NCBI GenBank assembly: GCA_048013815.1
Contig: CM106586.1
Span: forward strand, 19,902,001 to 19,966,000
Length of the DNA stretch: 64,000 nt
DNA from: Setoptus koraiensis
Taxonomy: Eukaryota > Arthropoda
Direction of reading: 5' to 3'
The position numbers and the translations under genes were made by a program. The notes below the pieces were generated by a model, which saw only the letters and a list, made by a program, of their open reading frames with translations, ran no database searches and had not been told where the DNA came from. This document shows positions 9,491 through 21,052 of the stretch, in pieces. The stretch's first letter is position 1. The number at the start of each line of letters is the position of its first letter.

Positions 9491-11422
9491 TAAATAAACA
9501 AGAATAAAAGTTGTTGCCGTAGTCAAGGCTGACAATTGTTGCTGTTGTTGTTGTGGTAGCTTGGGCGAAATGGGCCAAACCACAACAACAACAACAACAA
9601 CAAGCACCGCTGACGCACGTCGGGCTGACAACAGTTACACAATTGACACACTATCAGCGCTCGCGTAATTAGACACTTGATTTAATTAAACATGCAAATT
9701 GCGACTGTTGGCAATAGTGGCGGCTTTGGTTGGCATGGCGACAACTGATTGACGCGTTCAATTGATGCTGGCTCGCCAATCAACACAATGCAAAATCAAA
9801 AAACATCGTCTAGATCGTCTAGACTAGATGTAGTATGTATTAGATGTAGCATGCGTAACAATCGATCAAATGAATGATGACTGAGCCCACTTTTAATTAA
9901 TACTAATTAATTGATGCTCATTGACGACAATGCAATCTGGCAACAAATCAATCTTCGCATCACGATGTTGAGTGAATTGTCGTCCAGCGACAGCGACACA
10001 CTTACACTTGTTAGTCTCCAACGAGATTACTGATACAAATAACTAGTATCAGTTATTAGTTATTTGTATCAGTAGTATTGGTGGACTGACTTGTGACAAC
10101 ACTATCTCTATAAACACAATCTCGTGTCATGTTGAGGCTAAATGTTTAACAAGTAAGCCCTTACACGCGACCGAATCATGCCTTCGCTTGGTTTGTTTGC
10201 GAACCAGTTACAACAATTACAGTGATACAATTAATTATCACGGCATAATTCATTTCATAATGAGTTATCATGATAAGTTATAATAAATTATAATTAATTA
10301 TAATAACATGTCAGTGGAAATTGGCAACTAAACACACAACGATCGCCCCCGTGTCACTCATTTTGAGCAAGGCGCAAAGGGCAAAAGTAGCAAAATTATC
10401 ACGAGAAGGGCATCAGTTCTCATTTCGCGTATTTTTTGTATTTTTTGTATTTGTTATTTGTGGGTTATTTGTGGGTTATTTGTAGTTGGGGCAATTTTTT
10501 TTCCGACATTTTCAAGGAGCAGCACTCTTTGCTTACTCACTTATAGTTACTTATCGCCATCTTTGTGCTTGGGGAATCATTGTCGTAACAATGAATTGTA
10601 ATTACTAATTAGTAATTATAAGTACTAATAAGTGATATAAGTAACAGTTAGTTGGTGTGCAAATGAGAGCGAGGTTTGTTTGTTTGCTTGGTTTAATTTA
10701 CTGGCTCATTTTTGGCACTTGTAAAAATTTGCTCTTTAGTCAACGAGGCAACGGCAAGTCGCCACGACAGTGCACCCGTACCCGGCGTTACCGTATTATT
10801 ACACACGTCACTGCTGTATTGTACATGTGATACACTGCAGATACGAGCAAATAATCATCAGATATCACACTGTATCAGACGCAATCTGACAATCTTGTGA
10901 GCGATCGTCGCGCACACTGTCAGACGGCTGTCATTGTGCGCCAAACAACCGATTGGAGACAAAAAGTCTGGCAAAGTCTGGCAAAAGTCCGACAAAAGTG
11001 TGCGACAAACGCGCCAACGCACCTTAATTAATTATGTCATGTTGCCTTGATCCATCGTGTGAATTATCCATCGTGTGCCGTTGACACAAGTGTCGATGCT
11101 TGTCCAACGCGAATTGTGTTATGCGATGGACAATGTTGGCCCGACATAAACGCACCATTGGCCGTGTCAGCCTAACATTGTTGGGCGATCGGAGTTGAGC
11201 CCCGAGCAAGCGACCGACCGAGCAAGCGACCGACCGAGCAAGGACCCGACAGTGGCGAGATTGAACTCTGGCTGGCAAATAATGCCAGTTGGCCGGCGTC
11301 GAGTTGACGACCAATCAGATCCAATAAGAGAAAGTCAATCACAGATTAATCAACAAAAAAACACTCACTGGCGATCACTGACGAACAAAGGCCGATAACA
11401 AAGTCTTATGTAATATTTTTTC
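9491..11422. other. Gene-free intergenic DNA
   Basis: No coding region or RNA gene can be supported. Contents are AT-rich simple sequence, an 18-bp perfect hairpin (listed) and scattered short tandem duplications such as GAGCAAGCGACCGACC at 11205-11240. Confidence 0.5.
10028..10074. repeat. Perfect 18-bp inverted repeat with 11-nt loop
   Basis: TACTGATACAAATAACTA and its exact reverse complement flank an 11-nt loop that itself repeats GTATCAGTTAT. It could be a structured RNA stem, a cruciform or a small transposon relic. Confidence 0.9.
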
Positions 11423-11728
11423 TTATTTGTACACTATTTGTACACTGTTTGTACACTGTTTGTATTGTCGTACAAATCCTCCTTTGCTGTATGATGTTGC
11501 TCGGCCTGTAACAGGTTGTGTTAGTATGACAAAAACAGATAACTCATGATGCTGGCGCAATGAGCCCGGCAAACATGGCGACAGTTGAATAAACTCGTCA
11601 TCGTCACTTTCTCCGACGGCGGCAAATCCACTCAAATCGTTGGTCAGATCGCTTGTGCAATCTCCAAGGAAGCAGCAGATAAACAAAGAGAGATAACTGA
11701 GTAAACAGCATCGCCTAACAAACCCCAT
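11423..11728 (-). CDS. Candidate small secreted peptide precursor
   Basis: A 101-residue frame starts with a good signal peptide (MGFVRRCCLLSYLSLFICC, then FLGDCTS) followed by an acidic segment (GESDDDEFIQLSP). TATAAAAG lies 50 bp upstream on the same strand (11784-11777), so a short 5' UTR ending at this ATG is possible. The last third reads through GTACACTGTTT-type repeats and looks less coding-like, and no polyadenylation signal follows closely. No family is recognised. It may be a single-exon peptide gene, a first exon, or chance. Confidence 0.3.
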   Translation of the reverse strand: MGFVRRCCLLSYLSLFICCFLGDCTSDLTNDLSGFAAVGESDDDEFIQLSPCLPGSLRQHHELSVFVILTQPVTGRATSYSKGGFVRQYKQCTNSVQIVYK

Positions 11729-11776
11729 TTCATCTCTGTATTACATCACACAAACATTACATGTAAAGATACTGTG

Positions 11777-11784
11777 CTTTTATA
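11777..11784 (-). promoter_or_regulatory. TATA-like box before the candidate peptide frame
   Basis: TATAAAAG on the minus strand; meaningful only if the downstream frame is real. Confidence 0.3.
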
Positions 11785-12247
11785 TTAATAATAGTATTAT
11801 TGTATGTTTGCGTCTCGTGATTGCGCAATTGGCAAATCAAGTTATCGCATTATGTAATAATTGCATTATATACATGTGATTGTATTACAATTGTATATCA
11901 ATACGTAATATGTATTACTGATGCTGTCACTGTTGCATTGCGACAGGATAAACGCACACTAATTATCGGTGATTGATTGTATTACATGTAGTTGAGGGGG
12001 CTGCTTGGTGAGATTTGAGCGAGGGATTTGCAAGTCAAACCGGGCAAATTAATTGCCCAGTCCGGCCAAACCGACACCTGAATGCGCAAGCGTAACAGCG
12101 CGCGACAAGCGTGCCTTATCAGCCGACCGCCACAACTGATGGCTCTCAAGTCAGGTGAACCAACAGAAACGAATGATAAAATAAACGATAAACCCGACAA
12201 AACGAGTCAACAATTAGATTATTATTATTATTAGATTAATCACAGAT

Positions 12248-12344
12248 AATTAGCGCCCGACAGATAACTAACTTGTAACTAACTTGTAAGGGCAATTTTG
12301 TTCATTGCTCAATCTGTCGGGTTGTTATCTGTCGGGCACTAATT
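12248..12344. repeat. 97-bp sequence with 21-bp inverted ends (MITE-like)
   Basis: The two 21-bp ends are inverted copies with one mismatch; both hold CCCGACAGATAAC. They flank 55 bp with no coding capacity. This fits a very short non-autonomous DNA transposon or a hairpin. Clear target-site duplications were not seen. Confidence 0.6.
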
Positions 12345-12359
12345 GATTACCAGTGTTGC

Positions 12360-12445
12360 ACAAATTAATCATCAGTGTCACACTAATTAATTATCAGTTG
12401 ATTAATTATCAGTTAATTAATTATCAGTTAATTAATTATCAGTGT
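12360..12445. repeat. AT-rich tandem repeat
   Basis: Four to five copies of a unit like AATTAATTATCAGTT directly follow the inverted-repeat element. Confidence 0.85.
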
Positions 12446-12632
12446 TACGTGGTACCGGTGCACTGTAAGCAAAACTGACTTGTCAGCTACCATGGCAACG
12501 TAACCGGAACGACAGCTCGCATTGGTTGCGCGAATATTCACTCTGAAATATTAACTCTGGAATCATCACTCTGAAATCGCGCATCCGGTCACGGCTGGCA
12601 ACATTTGGGCCAAGTTTGCAACAGACCCAAGG

Positions 12633-12735
12633 AGATGCTTACGAGAAAACGGCGTCCACCAAACAAGCACCAGGTTGCATGGGTCAAGCCTTTGAACTTT
12701 GTGCTCGTTTGGTCGGCGATATCTCGTATGCATCT
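12633..12735. repeat. 103-bp imperfect long hairpin
   Basis: AGATGCTTACGAGA on the left pairs with the reverse complement of TCTCGTATGCATCT on the right. Pairing continues inward through ACCAAACAAGCAC / GTGCTCGTTTGGT, about 45 bp per arm at roughly 75 percent. Both strands are open across it because of this symmetry. It could be an inverted-repeat transposon relic or a hairpin RNA precursor. Confidence 0.6.
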
Positions 12736-13425
12736 CTTTGGCGACTATGGTCGCGCGTTGTATCATCGCGCGTTGTTGCAAAGCTCGGCAAGGCGCGAAT
12801 TTGGCGAGGACCCGCCAAATTGGGATATATACACTATATTACACTATATTACATAATATCACGTAATCACTTATTAGACGAGGCGACACTGGCAGGCGCA
12901 ACAAGCGTCACAACAACGTGAGACAAGCCAACACACCGTATAACTGTAACTAGCCAGCAACAGCCACCGAGGCATTACGTCAAGCGACAAGCGAGCGATT
13001 GATGAGCAAACAAAATACGACAAAGCATAACGTTTGTTGTTTGCGCGTCAATTGAGTCAATATTGGCCAACAACTTGCCCACTTGACTTGATTAAAAGTG
13101 ATAATTAATTATTGCTGTGCTTGTTGATCACAATGTGCGTTGCATTCAAAAACAATAATTAATTAATGTATTTTATCATTTCATCATTTCATCATTGTGA
13201 CAGTCACCAAGACGCACACACTGTCGGCCAGACTGCGCAGTCCAATAGAGAGGTTCGCCAATTGGCCAATGGGCACTTATTGACACTAACAAATGGACTA
13301 ATTGGCAGTCACCTCTCACTGATGTTGTGTGTAATTAGCTGTTTGAGACACTCACGTTGAGTGGCAATCAAACAGCCAATGCTACTCGTCATTATCATTG
13401 GTGCTATCTAGCCAATGACCGGTTA

Positions 13426-13494
13426 TTACTCGTCTCGCATTGATGTTACTCGTCTCGCATTGATGTCACTCGTCTCACATTGATATTACTCGTC
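13426..13494. repeat. 20-bp tandem repeat
   Basis: Three and a half copies of a TTACTCGTCTCGCATTGAT-type unit. Confidence 0.9.
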
Positions 13495-13736
13495 AAATGA
13501 ATTTGATTATCTCACATTATCAGCGAAAATCTCTGCAAGGTTTGCTCCACTTTGTCAACACAAAATAGCCTTGTTAATTAATTAATTAATTAGCAGCATC
13601 TAGATTATTCAACTGAGGCGTCATTGCGATTCCGGTTGCCGGTTGCCAGCGACTGGTTGAACTGACTCATTGACTCGTCGTCGCTCGAGCCAATTCAGTC
13701 AGTGCGAGCGCAATCAGTCGCCTGTGATCAATTGCG

Positions 13737-13845
13737 ATTTATTGTCACTTGTTGTCGTTTGTTGTGATTTGTTGTCATTTGTCGTGATTTGTCGAGATTT
13801 GTTGTGATTTGTCGAGATTTGTTGTGATTTGTTGTGATTTGTTGG
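13737..13845. repeat. 10-bp minisatellite
   Basis: About eleven copies of TTTGTTGTGA with TTTGTCGAGA variants. Confidence 0.9.
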
Positions 13846-14373
13846 CGTAGACGCGCCCCAAAGTGACGCGCAGCGCAACATGAAAAACAACAACAGTCGC
13901 TTGTCATTGGCGCGACAGCCAGTCTAACTGTGTTGCCATTCATCAGCTGAGATTGTCATCAACAATCCAACCAAAACAATCAATCAATCAATCAATAATA
14001 ACCGTTAATAATAAAAGCGACAAACAAGCAAATTAAGTGTGTCAAACGACATGAATATTTGCTACGTCACACGTTGCTCGTCACCATCGTTTGTCGTGGT
14101 TGTGAGCCTTGCCGAGACAACAACAACATGTTGCTCGGTCTACATAAATGTCTCACAAGATATCTATTTTCATTGTAAGAATCTCTTTGTGTTGTTGTTG
14201 TTGTTGCCTTTTGCTGTTGATATTGCGTCGGTTTGTGTCATTGCGTCATGATTTGTGAGGCCATTTGCAGAGTTGTGAGTTTGCAGCCAGTGACAAGACG
14301 GGCAAACGTTTCCATTTCGGTTGTTGTTGACTTTATATGTTTCACATGTATAAAACGATATTAATAGATGACA

Positions 14374-14383
14374 TTTATTTATT
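14374..14383 (-). terminator. Polyadenylation signal overlapping a stop codon
   Basis: On the minus strand the stop of the EGF-like candidate reads GAATAAATAAATG, giving two overlapping AATAAA motifs at the stop itself. Confidence 0.4.
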
Positions 14384-14804
14384 CCATCAGGCTCTTGGCA
14401 AATGCAATTCTTGTTGCTGCGTCACAGACACACTCGCCGGCACGAGTCCAATGTCCTCCATTTTGGCAATTGACCTCGCAATTGTCGCAATTGTCGCAAT
14501 TGTGACGATCGCGATTGCCACTAGAGCCGTCCGAGCATTGTAGCCCTAAATGGGCCTCATAATGCATGAGTCATAATGCATGAATATAGTGAAAGAATAC
14601 GTGAATATGTATTAATAAACATCATTTGGTATTTATATCACACATGTTATGTAAATAAATGTAAATTGTATTGACATTATATTTATATTGTGCACATACC
14701 GGCCATGTCAATGTTTGCCGCGCCGGCGCCGCGCCACAAGCCAACAATGGGCCCAGCTTACCTGAATGCTTTCGCTGGTGACCGCTAGCGCTTGACCGCT
14801 CCAT
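14379..14804 (-). CDS. Candidate two-exon EGF-like micro-gene
   Basis: Exon 1 begins at ATG 14804 and ends at CATTCAG before donor GTAAGC (near 14760). A phase-1 intron closed by TTTAG leads to a second exon from about 14551. The joined frame is 69 residues with a Cys-rich centre: CDNCDNCEVNCQNGG, then HWTRAGECVC, the spacing of a small EGF-like module (C..NCxNGG..GxCxC). The stop overlaps AATAAA. Weak points: no signal peptide is visible, and the alternative frame through the same two exons (starting MTASFCSADHS) is also open, so the true frame is uncertain. Confidence 0.35.
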
Positions 14805-15933
14805 TGGGCCAGACGAGAGTGGTCAGCAGAGCAAAATGACGCTGTCATCTGGCCAATGTGTCATGCACACAATGTTATGCACAAGGTTAGCATAATGCTA
14901 GGCAGCAAACAACAACAATCAGGCGAACATTGTGCCATTGAGCATATTGCGTAACAATGCGCTATAGTGCGTAATATTGCGTAATAATGCGGCATGTTGC
15001 ATAATTGCCGCTAAGTGTTGGCCAATGTGCGCTGACCACACCAACACAGACAGACAGACGGACAGACAGTAAATAAAGCACTGTCCACTGTAACTCTTAT
15101 TTTCTATTAATACTCTCTCGCTTGACCGCTACTATTATGCTGACCGGTATCATTACGCTTGACCGGTATTATTTGTGCGCGTAATACCCAGCCGCTCGGA
15201 CAGTGTCAAGCTCGGGCTCGGCCGGTGTCTTGTGCATACGAGACTCTCGTAAGAGAGAGCCATCTCGGCGCTGTCATCTCTGGGCTGCCCATGACAATGG
15301 CCAGTGGCCCAAGAATGCCAACAATGCAGGCCAATTGTGAATCACAATTTGTGAAGGGGGTTATATTGTTCGCGTATTTGCCACAATAATACATTTGTTT
15401 GTCGTTGCGTCATGTCGTGTCGTTAATAATGGCATTTAGTGGGACAGCAAGCATGCAAATAAACTTTGCATATGCTGCCATTGACACTGCACCGCTATTT
15501 ATGTACCGTGTATCGTTTAATATACTGACGTAATATACTGACGTAATATACAGTACAGTATGCAGTGTTACGTAACGTATTAGTGGCATTAGTGGCAGTC
15601 GGTATGCAGCACAAGTGATTGCGGAGCGGTCATCCATTGACATTGTGCTGTATTTGCTGTATTTCATTTCACTATTTTATCACTATTTCACTACTGCCCA
15701 CTGGCATGTCTATTGAATGCTAAGGTCCCAAGAAATGCGTGCCCCCGCCGATGCGATGTGACGGCCGACAGCAGAAACTGGAGCAATCGAGAGTTTATTT
15801 GTAACATTGTTATCGTCCATTCAGTATGCAGTTAATGCGAGCAAACGGTCACTCGATGGCCGACAGGCGCGACGAGCGCAACAAAACCGCCAGCCGACGA
15901 GCATCATAAACCAACAAACAAAGTACCTTCGAC

Positions 15934-16005
15934 GTCTTGGCAGTGTCGTCTTGGCAGTGTCGTCTTGGCAGTGTCGTCTTGGCAGTATCGTCTTGGCAGT
16001 ATCGT
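15934..16005. repeat. 14-bp minisatellite
   Basis: Five copies of GTCTTGGCAGTGTC; later copies have GTATC. Confidence 0.95.
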
Positions 16006-16975
16006 GTGAGTTGTAGGCAACTCAGGTATCAAGGTCACAGCGATGCTCATTGTCATTGGCACGCTCAATTGGCTTGGCATTGCATAATTGACGCTTGCTA
16101 AAACGATTTGCAGCAAAACGGCTCACGGCATTGAGGCTAGCCGCTCCGTTGGTCAGTTGCTGCGGCCGGCCACTGTTGCATGCCGGCGGCAGCATCGCAT
16201 CGTTTCTTGTGTGGCTCGTTGGCAGCTCAGGCGAGTCTCAGTGAGAGCGTCTGGGCGAGTTGGTTGGTCTTGGCGAGACAAGGTTGTTAGTGGGCTCACT
16301 AATGGGCCGTTAATAGTGCCAATAGCCAATAATGCCAATGATGGTGACACACACGATCGACGAGCCGGCTCCAACCGCGAGAGCCGGCGTGTCAGTTGTC
16401 GTGACAGCCGGCCGGCCGACAGTGTGCCAAGTCCATTAGCGGACACACTGTCCAGCGGACACACTGTCCAGTGGACACAAGAGCGCGGATAAAAAATGAG
16501 AGTGTTTAGCAGCGCTAATCGTTCGCCCGACACCTCTCACCTGTCCCACCGGCACACTGTCCGACCGCCACAGTGTGACCGCCAAAGTCCGACCGGCACA
16601 GTGTGACGTAATGGCTGACATTATGTCAGTGACATAGATCTGACATGCATCTAACTGACCCATGCTGCAATTCTTTCTCTGTAATCTGTTGGTAGGCGCA
16701 TGAAAAACGTTTGCAACCTGTGCGAACTCGGACGCTCGCCAGCGGCCTCCTCTGTTTGGCTGCGCCTCTCTGTTCGGCCAGAGGCACAGCGAACAGTGTT
16801 CTTTTTGGCGAACTGTGTGCACAGCCGGCCAAAACAACAAGCCGGCCAAAAAGAAGCGTCCAGTCGGCTCGATTCGCACTGGCCGCGCCAGGCCGTCGCT
16901 ACCTGTTGCGAGCCGTTGCGAGCCGTTGCGAGCTGTCGACCGATCTGCTCACCTGGACACAGGCCGGCCGGCGCT

Positions 16976-17055
16976 AACTGGCCAGCAAACTGGACGCAAA
17001 CTGGCCAGCAAACTGGACGCAAACTGGACGCAAACTGAACGCAAACTGGCCAGCG
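16976..17055. repeat. 11-bp minisatellite
   Basis: Units of GGACGCAAACT alternating with GGCCAGCAAACT. Confidence 0.85.
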
Positions 17056-18307
17056 CAAAGTGGACACAAAGTGGACAGTCCCAATGGCTGCACATGAGGC
17101 ACAATAATACTAGGCACCTGTACAATAATAAAGAGGCATGCTGTAATTGGCAGTGGCAGATGCTAATTACTTGATGTGCTCACTGGTCACGTCAACTGGA
17201 CGCATCGTCATCGTTTAACAATTAACAATTCTCATGCCATTGAGCAGTTTCGTTTGGCCGACATGGCCAAGTGGCATGCTGTTGTTGTTGCTGTTGTTGT
17301 TGTTGTCACTTGTTAGTGCCAGCCACTTGTTGATCGCTTTGCAATCGCTTGTCGCTGGACAGCGCATGTGGCCGCACTTGTCAGATCATCTGATCATCAG
17401 ATGGCTCCGTTTCCAGCGGCCGCTCCCATGCGCCACTGGACGCAATCAGACGCAATCAGACGCAATCGCATCAAACGAAACTTTTAATTATGATATCGAT
17501 GACACATATTACACAACAGCGTCGCATGTTGCGCAACAGCATCACCCGTCAAGAGTGTGTGAACAGAGCGATCTTGTCGCTATGACTCATAGTCTATGAC
17601 TCATAGTCTATGAGTAATTATCGGCGCCCATCAATGGCCGCTGTCGGTGCTCGATGGCGAGGGCGCTCAACTAACTAGCCAATCGGACACTTGTGAGCCC
17701 ATCGGCGAGCTTGTTGTCATCACTGTCACTGTAGCAGCTGACTCACCTGATGCGGCTGTCAGATGGCTGTCAGATGTCGTCCAGCACCGCTAGCCCAACA
17801 CTGCAGCCTGGCACTGCTAGCCTAAGACCGCTAGGCTAGCAGTAGTCAGCTGACAGCCGTCATCTGTCAGCGTGTTGTCGTTGTTGTCGCTGTTGTCGTT
17901 GTTGTCGCTGTCGTTAGTGTTACAAAGTTCATATTGCGACAACGACAGTTGCGTCATGTAGTGGCAGTAACGTAATAATAGTTTCTAATTGCATCCATGT
18001 CCATGTAGAGATTACCCAATGGCTTACAACAAATCAGCTACCTAACACATGGAGCTGTCAGAATGGGCGATAATTGATGTGGCCACTATTGGCTAGATTG
18101 TTATTTAGTAGTGATGCGGCCAGTGCAAAATTGTATTGATTGAATCTACTGTCCGTCTGTCTGCATTGTATTGTTTGCCCGCTCGTCAATTGTGATGCGC
18201 TAATCAATTGCTGCAAACAACAATCAATTGCGCCAACACAGACACCTGTTGCCTCTACAAATTAATACTAACGAACATGCTGCAAGATCAAATAAAAGAT
18301 CAAGTAA

Positions 18308-18336
18308 CCCTGTCACACACACACACACACACACAG
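18308..18336. repeat. (AC)n microsatellite
   Basis: About 11-13 AC units. Confidence 0.85.
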
Positions 18337-18616
18337 TTGCTGCCATTGAGAGTTCAAAGTTTGAACGGACGGACACAACGGGCCGCTCATGGTTCACCTG
18401 TCCACGATTAACGGTATTCGAGCCGTGCCTGGCGCAACAATCATTCAATCTGTTGCAGTATAAATAAATACTGGCAATATAAATAAATGTATGTGACTGG
18501 CTGGCGTCGCTGCCCCCTCGACGGGCCTCGTGACTCGGCGCGAATCATTTGTCATTTTCAGTGGTCGGCTGTTGTTACAGCACAAGTGACCGCATGACGC
18601 AACAACAGTGGCAGCA

Positions 18617-18672
18617 ACAACGGCAACAACAACAACAACAACAGCAACAGCAACAACAGCAACAACAACAGC
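18617..18672. repeat. (CAA/CAG)n microsatellite
   Basis: About 18 triplets, read as polyglutamine in one frame only. Confidence 0.9.
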
Positions 18673-18875
18673 GCCCAGCGAGTAACGGCACAGGTGAACA
18701 GTGGGGGCAGCGGCAAAAAGTCAACTTGACTCGGCATCGTTGAACCCGATCGACACACACACACAAACAGAAATGTTACGTAACTTGTGAGCTGTCGTAC
18801 ACCCAAGGATGACCACCACTTGTTGCCAGTTGTCGTGCTTGCCGCTAGCGACACATGCAGCTCGCACGCCGCCGT

Positions 18876-18882
18876 TGTTGCC

Positions 18883-18913
<31 letters not shown>

Positions 18914-18960
18914 CCGTTGTTGTTGTTGTTGCCGTTGTTGTTGTCGTTGCTGTTGTTGTC
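18876..18960. repeat. (GTT/GCC/GTC)n array
   Basis: Imperfect trinucleotide array complementary in type to the CAA array near 18.6 kb. Confidence 0.85.
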
Positions 18961-19365
18961 AGATGGGCTCGTTGTTGGCGCCACCTCGAACCACTTCTCA
19001 CCCACAAGCTCACAATCAGTTAGCTGGCCGGACCGGCCAAGCGGCCAGCTAAGTGATTGTGGCCGGCGTTTGTTGGCCTGCCGTTCATAGCTCACGTCGT
19101 GGGCGTGAGGAACACTCCTGTGGCGCACTCCTGAAGAAGAATTCTTTTTTGTCAAGCTAGCCGGCGCAGCAGTGTCGCAGTGATACGACAAGTGTCTCAC
19201 CTGTGCAGCCATTGGCAGTTTGGTCATGTTGCTCTTGTTTGCTCACACATACATACTGCGGTGTCCTCACATTTGAGAACCGCTTGCCACTTGCAAACAA
19301 TCTTGACGTCGTTCGTTCAAAAGTTTCTCAGCCAGCGAACCTTTGAATAAATAATCTGCTTAAAT

Positions 19366-19408
19366 CGAGCCAGCCAGCCAGCCAGCCAGCCAGCCAGTGA
19401 GCCAGCCA
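19366..19408. repeat. (CAGC)n tetranucleotide repeat
   Basis: Nine or so CAGC/GCCA units. Confidence 0.85.
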
Positions 19409-20342
19409 GAACTAATCGGATAGTGTGCCCCATTGAGCGACATTGAGTCACATCGACGATATACATCCGACCGACAGTCGCAAAGAGTGGCCAGCAAATA
19501 GAATCAAATCCGCAGTGGTAACTAATAGGCCAGACAACGTCACGATCACAGCACAACACAAACAAATTTTCTTGTCTATCCACTGTTGAAGCGGCCAGTT
19601 TTGTTACGTAATTGAGCGCCGACAACAACGTCACGTTTTCCGTTACCACTGGCGTCGCAGCAACAAGTGCATCATCAGCAGCGACAGCACCGACAACAAC
19701 GACACCGACAACAACGACACCGACAACAACGACAACGACAACGACAAAGTTTTTCATTGTTGTCATTGCGCCAAAAGCGTTATCGGCGTCGCTCCAGTTT
19801 ATTCAAGTTTATCGTTCGCGCATCTTGTTTATCGAACACACACACACACACTGACCTTGGTTTGTGACAGAAGTAGCAACAGGTGAACAGGTAGCACCGA
19901 GACAGGTGCGGAGGGGTTCGCAGCGGAGAAAAGTGACCAACAGCGACTGCACACAGCATTGCCGATCCACACATGAATATCGGCAGCAGCAACAGCAACA
20001 ACAGACGGCGACACAGGTGAATCAAATGGAAATATTAGTTGTGTGTATGTAGTTAGTTACATGAGCTGCGCCGAGATGAAACTACAAACAATATTATTTA
20101 CAATTTATTAGTATCATACTAGCAATAAAACGGCAACTGAACAGAGCGGCAGCAGCAACGGAATAAAACGGATGATTGAGTGAGCTAAGAGTGAGCACAT
20201 CCGGAACTCGATCAGTGTTGTTTATTTGGCAATAGCAGCGACAATTGTCGACAATCAATTCACAAACTGGCCACCGGCAGACACTGGCTGACATCGTCAT
20301 TTGTGTAGCCATTGTCTTTGCGTCTTGGCCGAGACTTACCGT

Positions 20343-20494
20343 CACCAGAAACAGCAACAACATCATCAACAACAACATCATCAGCAACAACAACAACAAC
20401 TACAACGGCAACGACAGCAACAACGACAACAGCAACAACGACAACAACGACAGCAACAACGACAACAACGACAGCAACAGCAACAGCAACAAAG
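20343..20494. repeat. (CAA/CGA/CAG)n trinucleotide array
   Basis: About 150 bp of CAACAACGA-type triplets. Confidence 0.9.
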
Positions 20495-20672
20495 AGATAA
20501 TCGGGCTCTAGTGACAACAAGGTCAACGACAGCGTCCGACGACAACAGGCTGTCATTGTGTGCCGTTGGTGTATCACTCACTTAACCAACACAGACGCCA
20601 GACACATTACGTCAGATTGAGCAGCAATTGGCCATAGACAATCAATCATTATGTAATGAACGCTCTGCTGAC

Positions 20673-20679
<7 letters not shown>

Positions 20680-20721
<42 letters not shown>
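20680..20721. repeat. (AC)n microsatellite
   Basis: About 20 AC units; a shorter tract follows at about 20841-20858. Confidence 0.9.
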
Positions 20722-20724
<3 letters not shown>

Positions 20725-21052
20725 CTCTGTGACGCAATCGTCTGACAGCCGCTCGGCCGACCGACCAAGCCAGCTGACGACAAGGAATCGCCGAGCCAGC
20801 TGACAACCGCTGACAGCGCAAATTTTCCACCAGAAATAGACACACACACACACACACAGCTTATCTAGCCATTGACAGCATATTATCACACACACAAACA
20901 GCGGATTATTGCGGCAACTAGCGGCTACCGAGAGCAAATTATGCAATCGCCGAGAGCGAGTTGTCACGAGCCGATCAACAGCAACAAGTGCCACTGAACT
21001 GTATTTATATCACCTGTAATCACCTGTAATTGTGCCGTTTGCGAGCGCGAGT

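Larger units (their letters stand above)
11785..14373. other. Gene-free intergenic DNA with inverted repeats
   Basis: No supportable gene. It contains a short element with 21-bp terminal inverted repeats, AT-rich tandem repeats, a 103-bp imperfect hairpin and two minisatellites, all listed separately. Confidence 0.5.
14805..21052. other. Gene-poor 6-kb stretch full of simple repeats
   Basis: No coding region is supported. It contains many short tandem arrays, (AC)n tracts, (AGCC)n and long CAA/CAG- or GTT-type trinucleotide runs at 18.6, 18.9, 19.7 and 20.4 kb. These create Gln, Thr, Val and Leu homopolymer frames on both strands. TATAAATA-type motifs occur near 18459 and 18479 without a convincing gene after them. 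Confidence 0.5.

Noticed and set aside
12566-12921. Similar-looking proteins (NLVLVW, NFVLVW) on both strands
   Set aside because: Explained by the inverted-repeat symmetry at 12633-12735, not by two genes.
17234-17599. 121-residue frame with a very leucine-rich signal-like start and N-glycosylation sequons
   Set aside because: The leucine run is a (TTG/GTT) microsatellite, there is no promoter, poly(A) signal or splice partner, and no family resemblance.
20245-20585. Gln, Asn and Thr homopolymer frames
   Set aside because: All come from one CAA/CGA array read in three frames.
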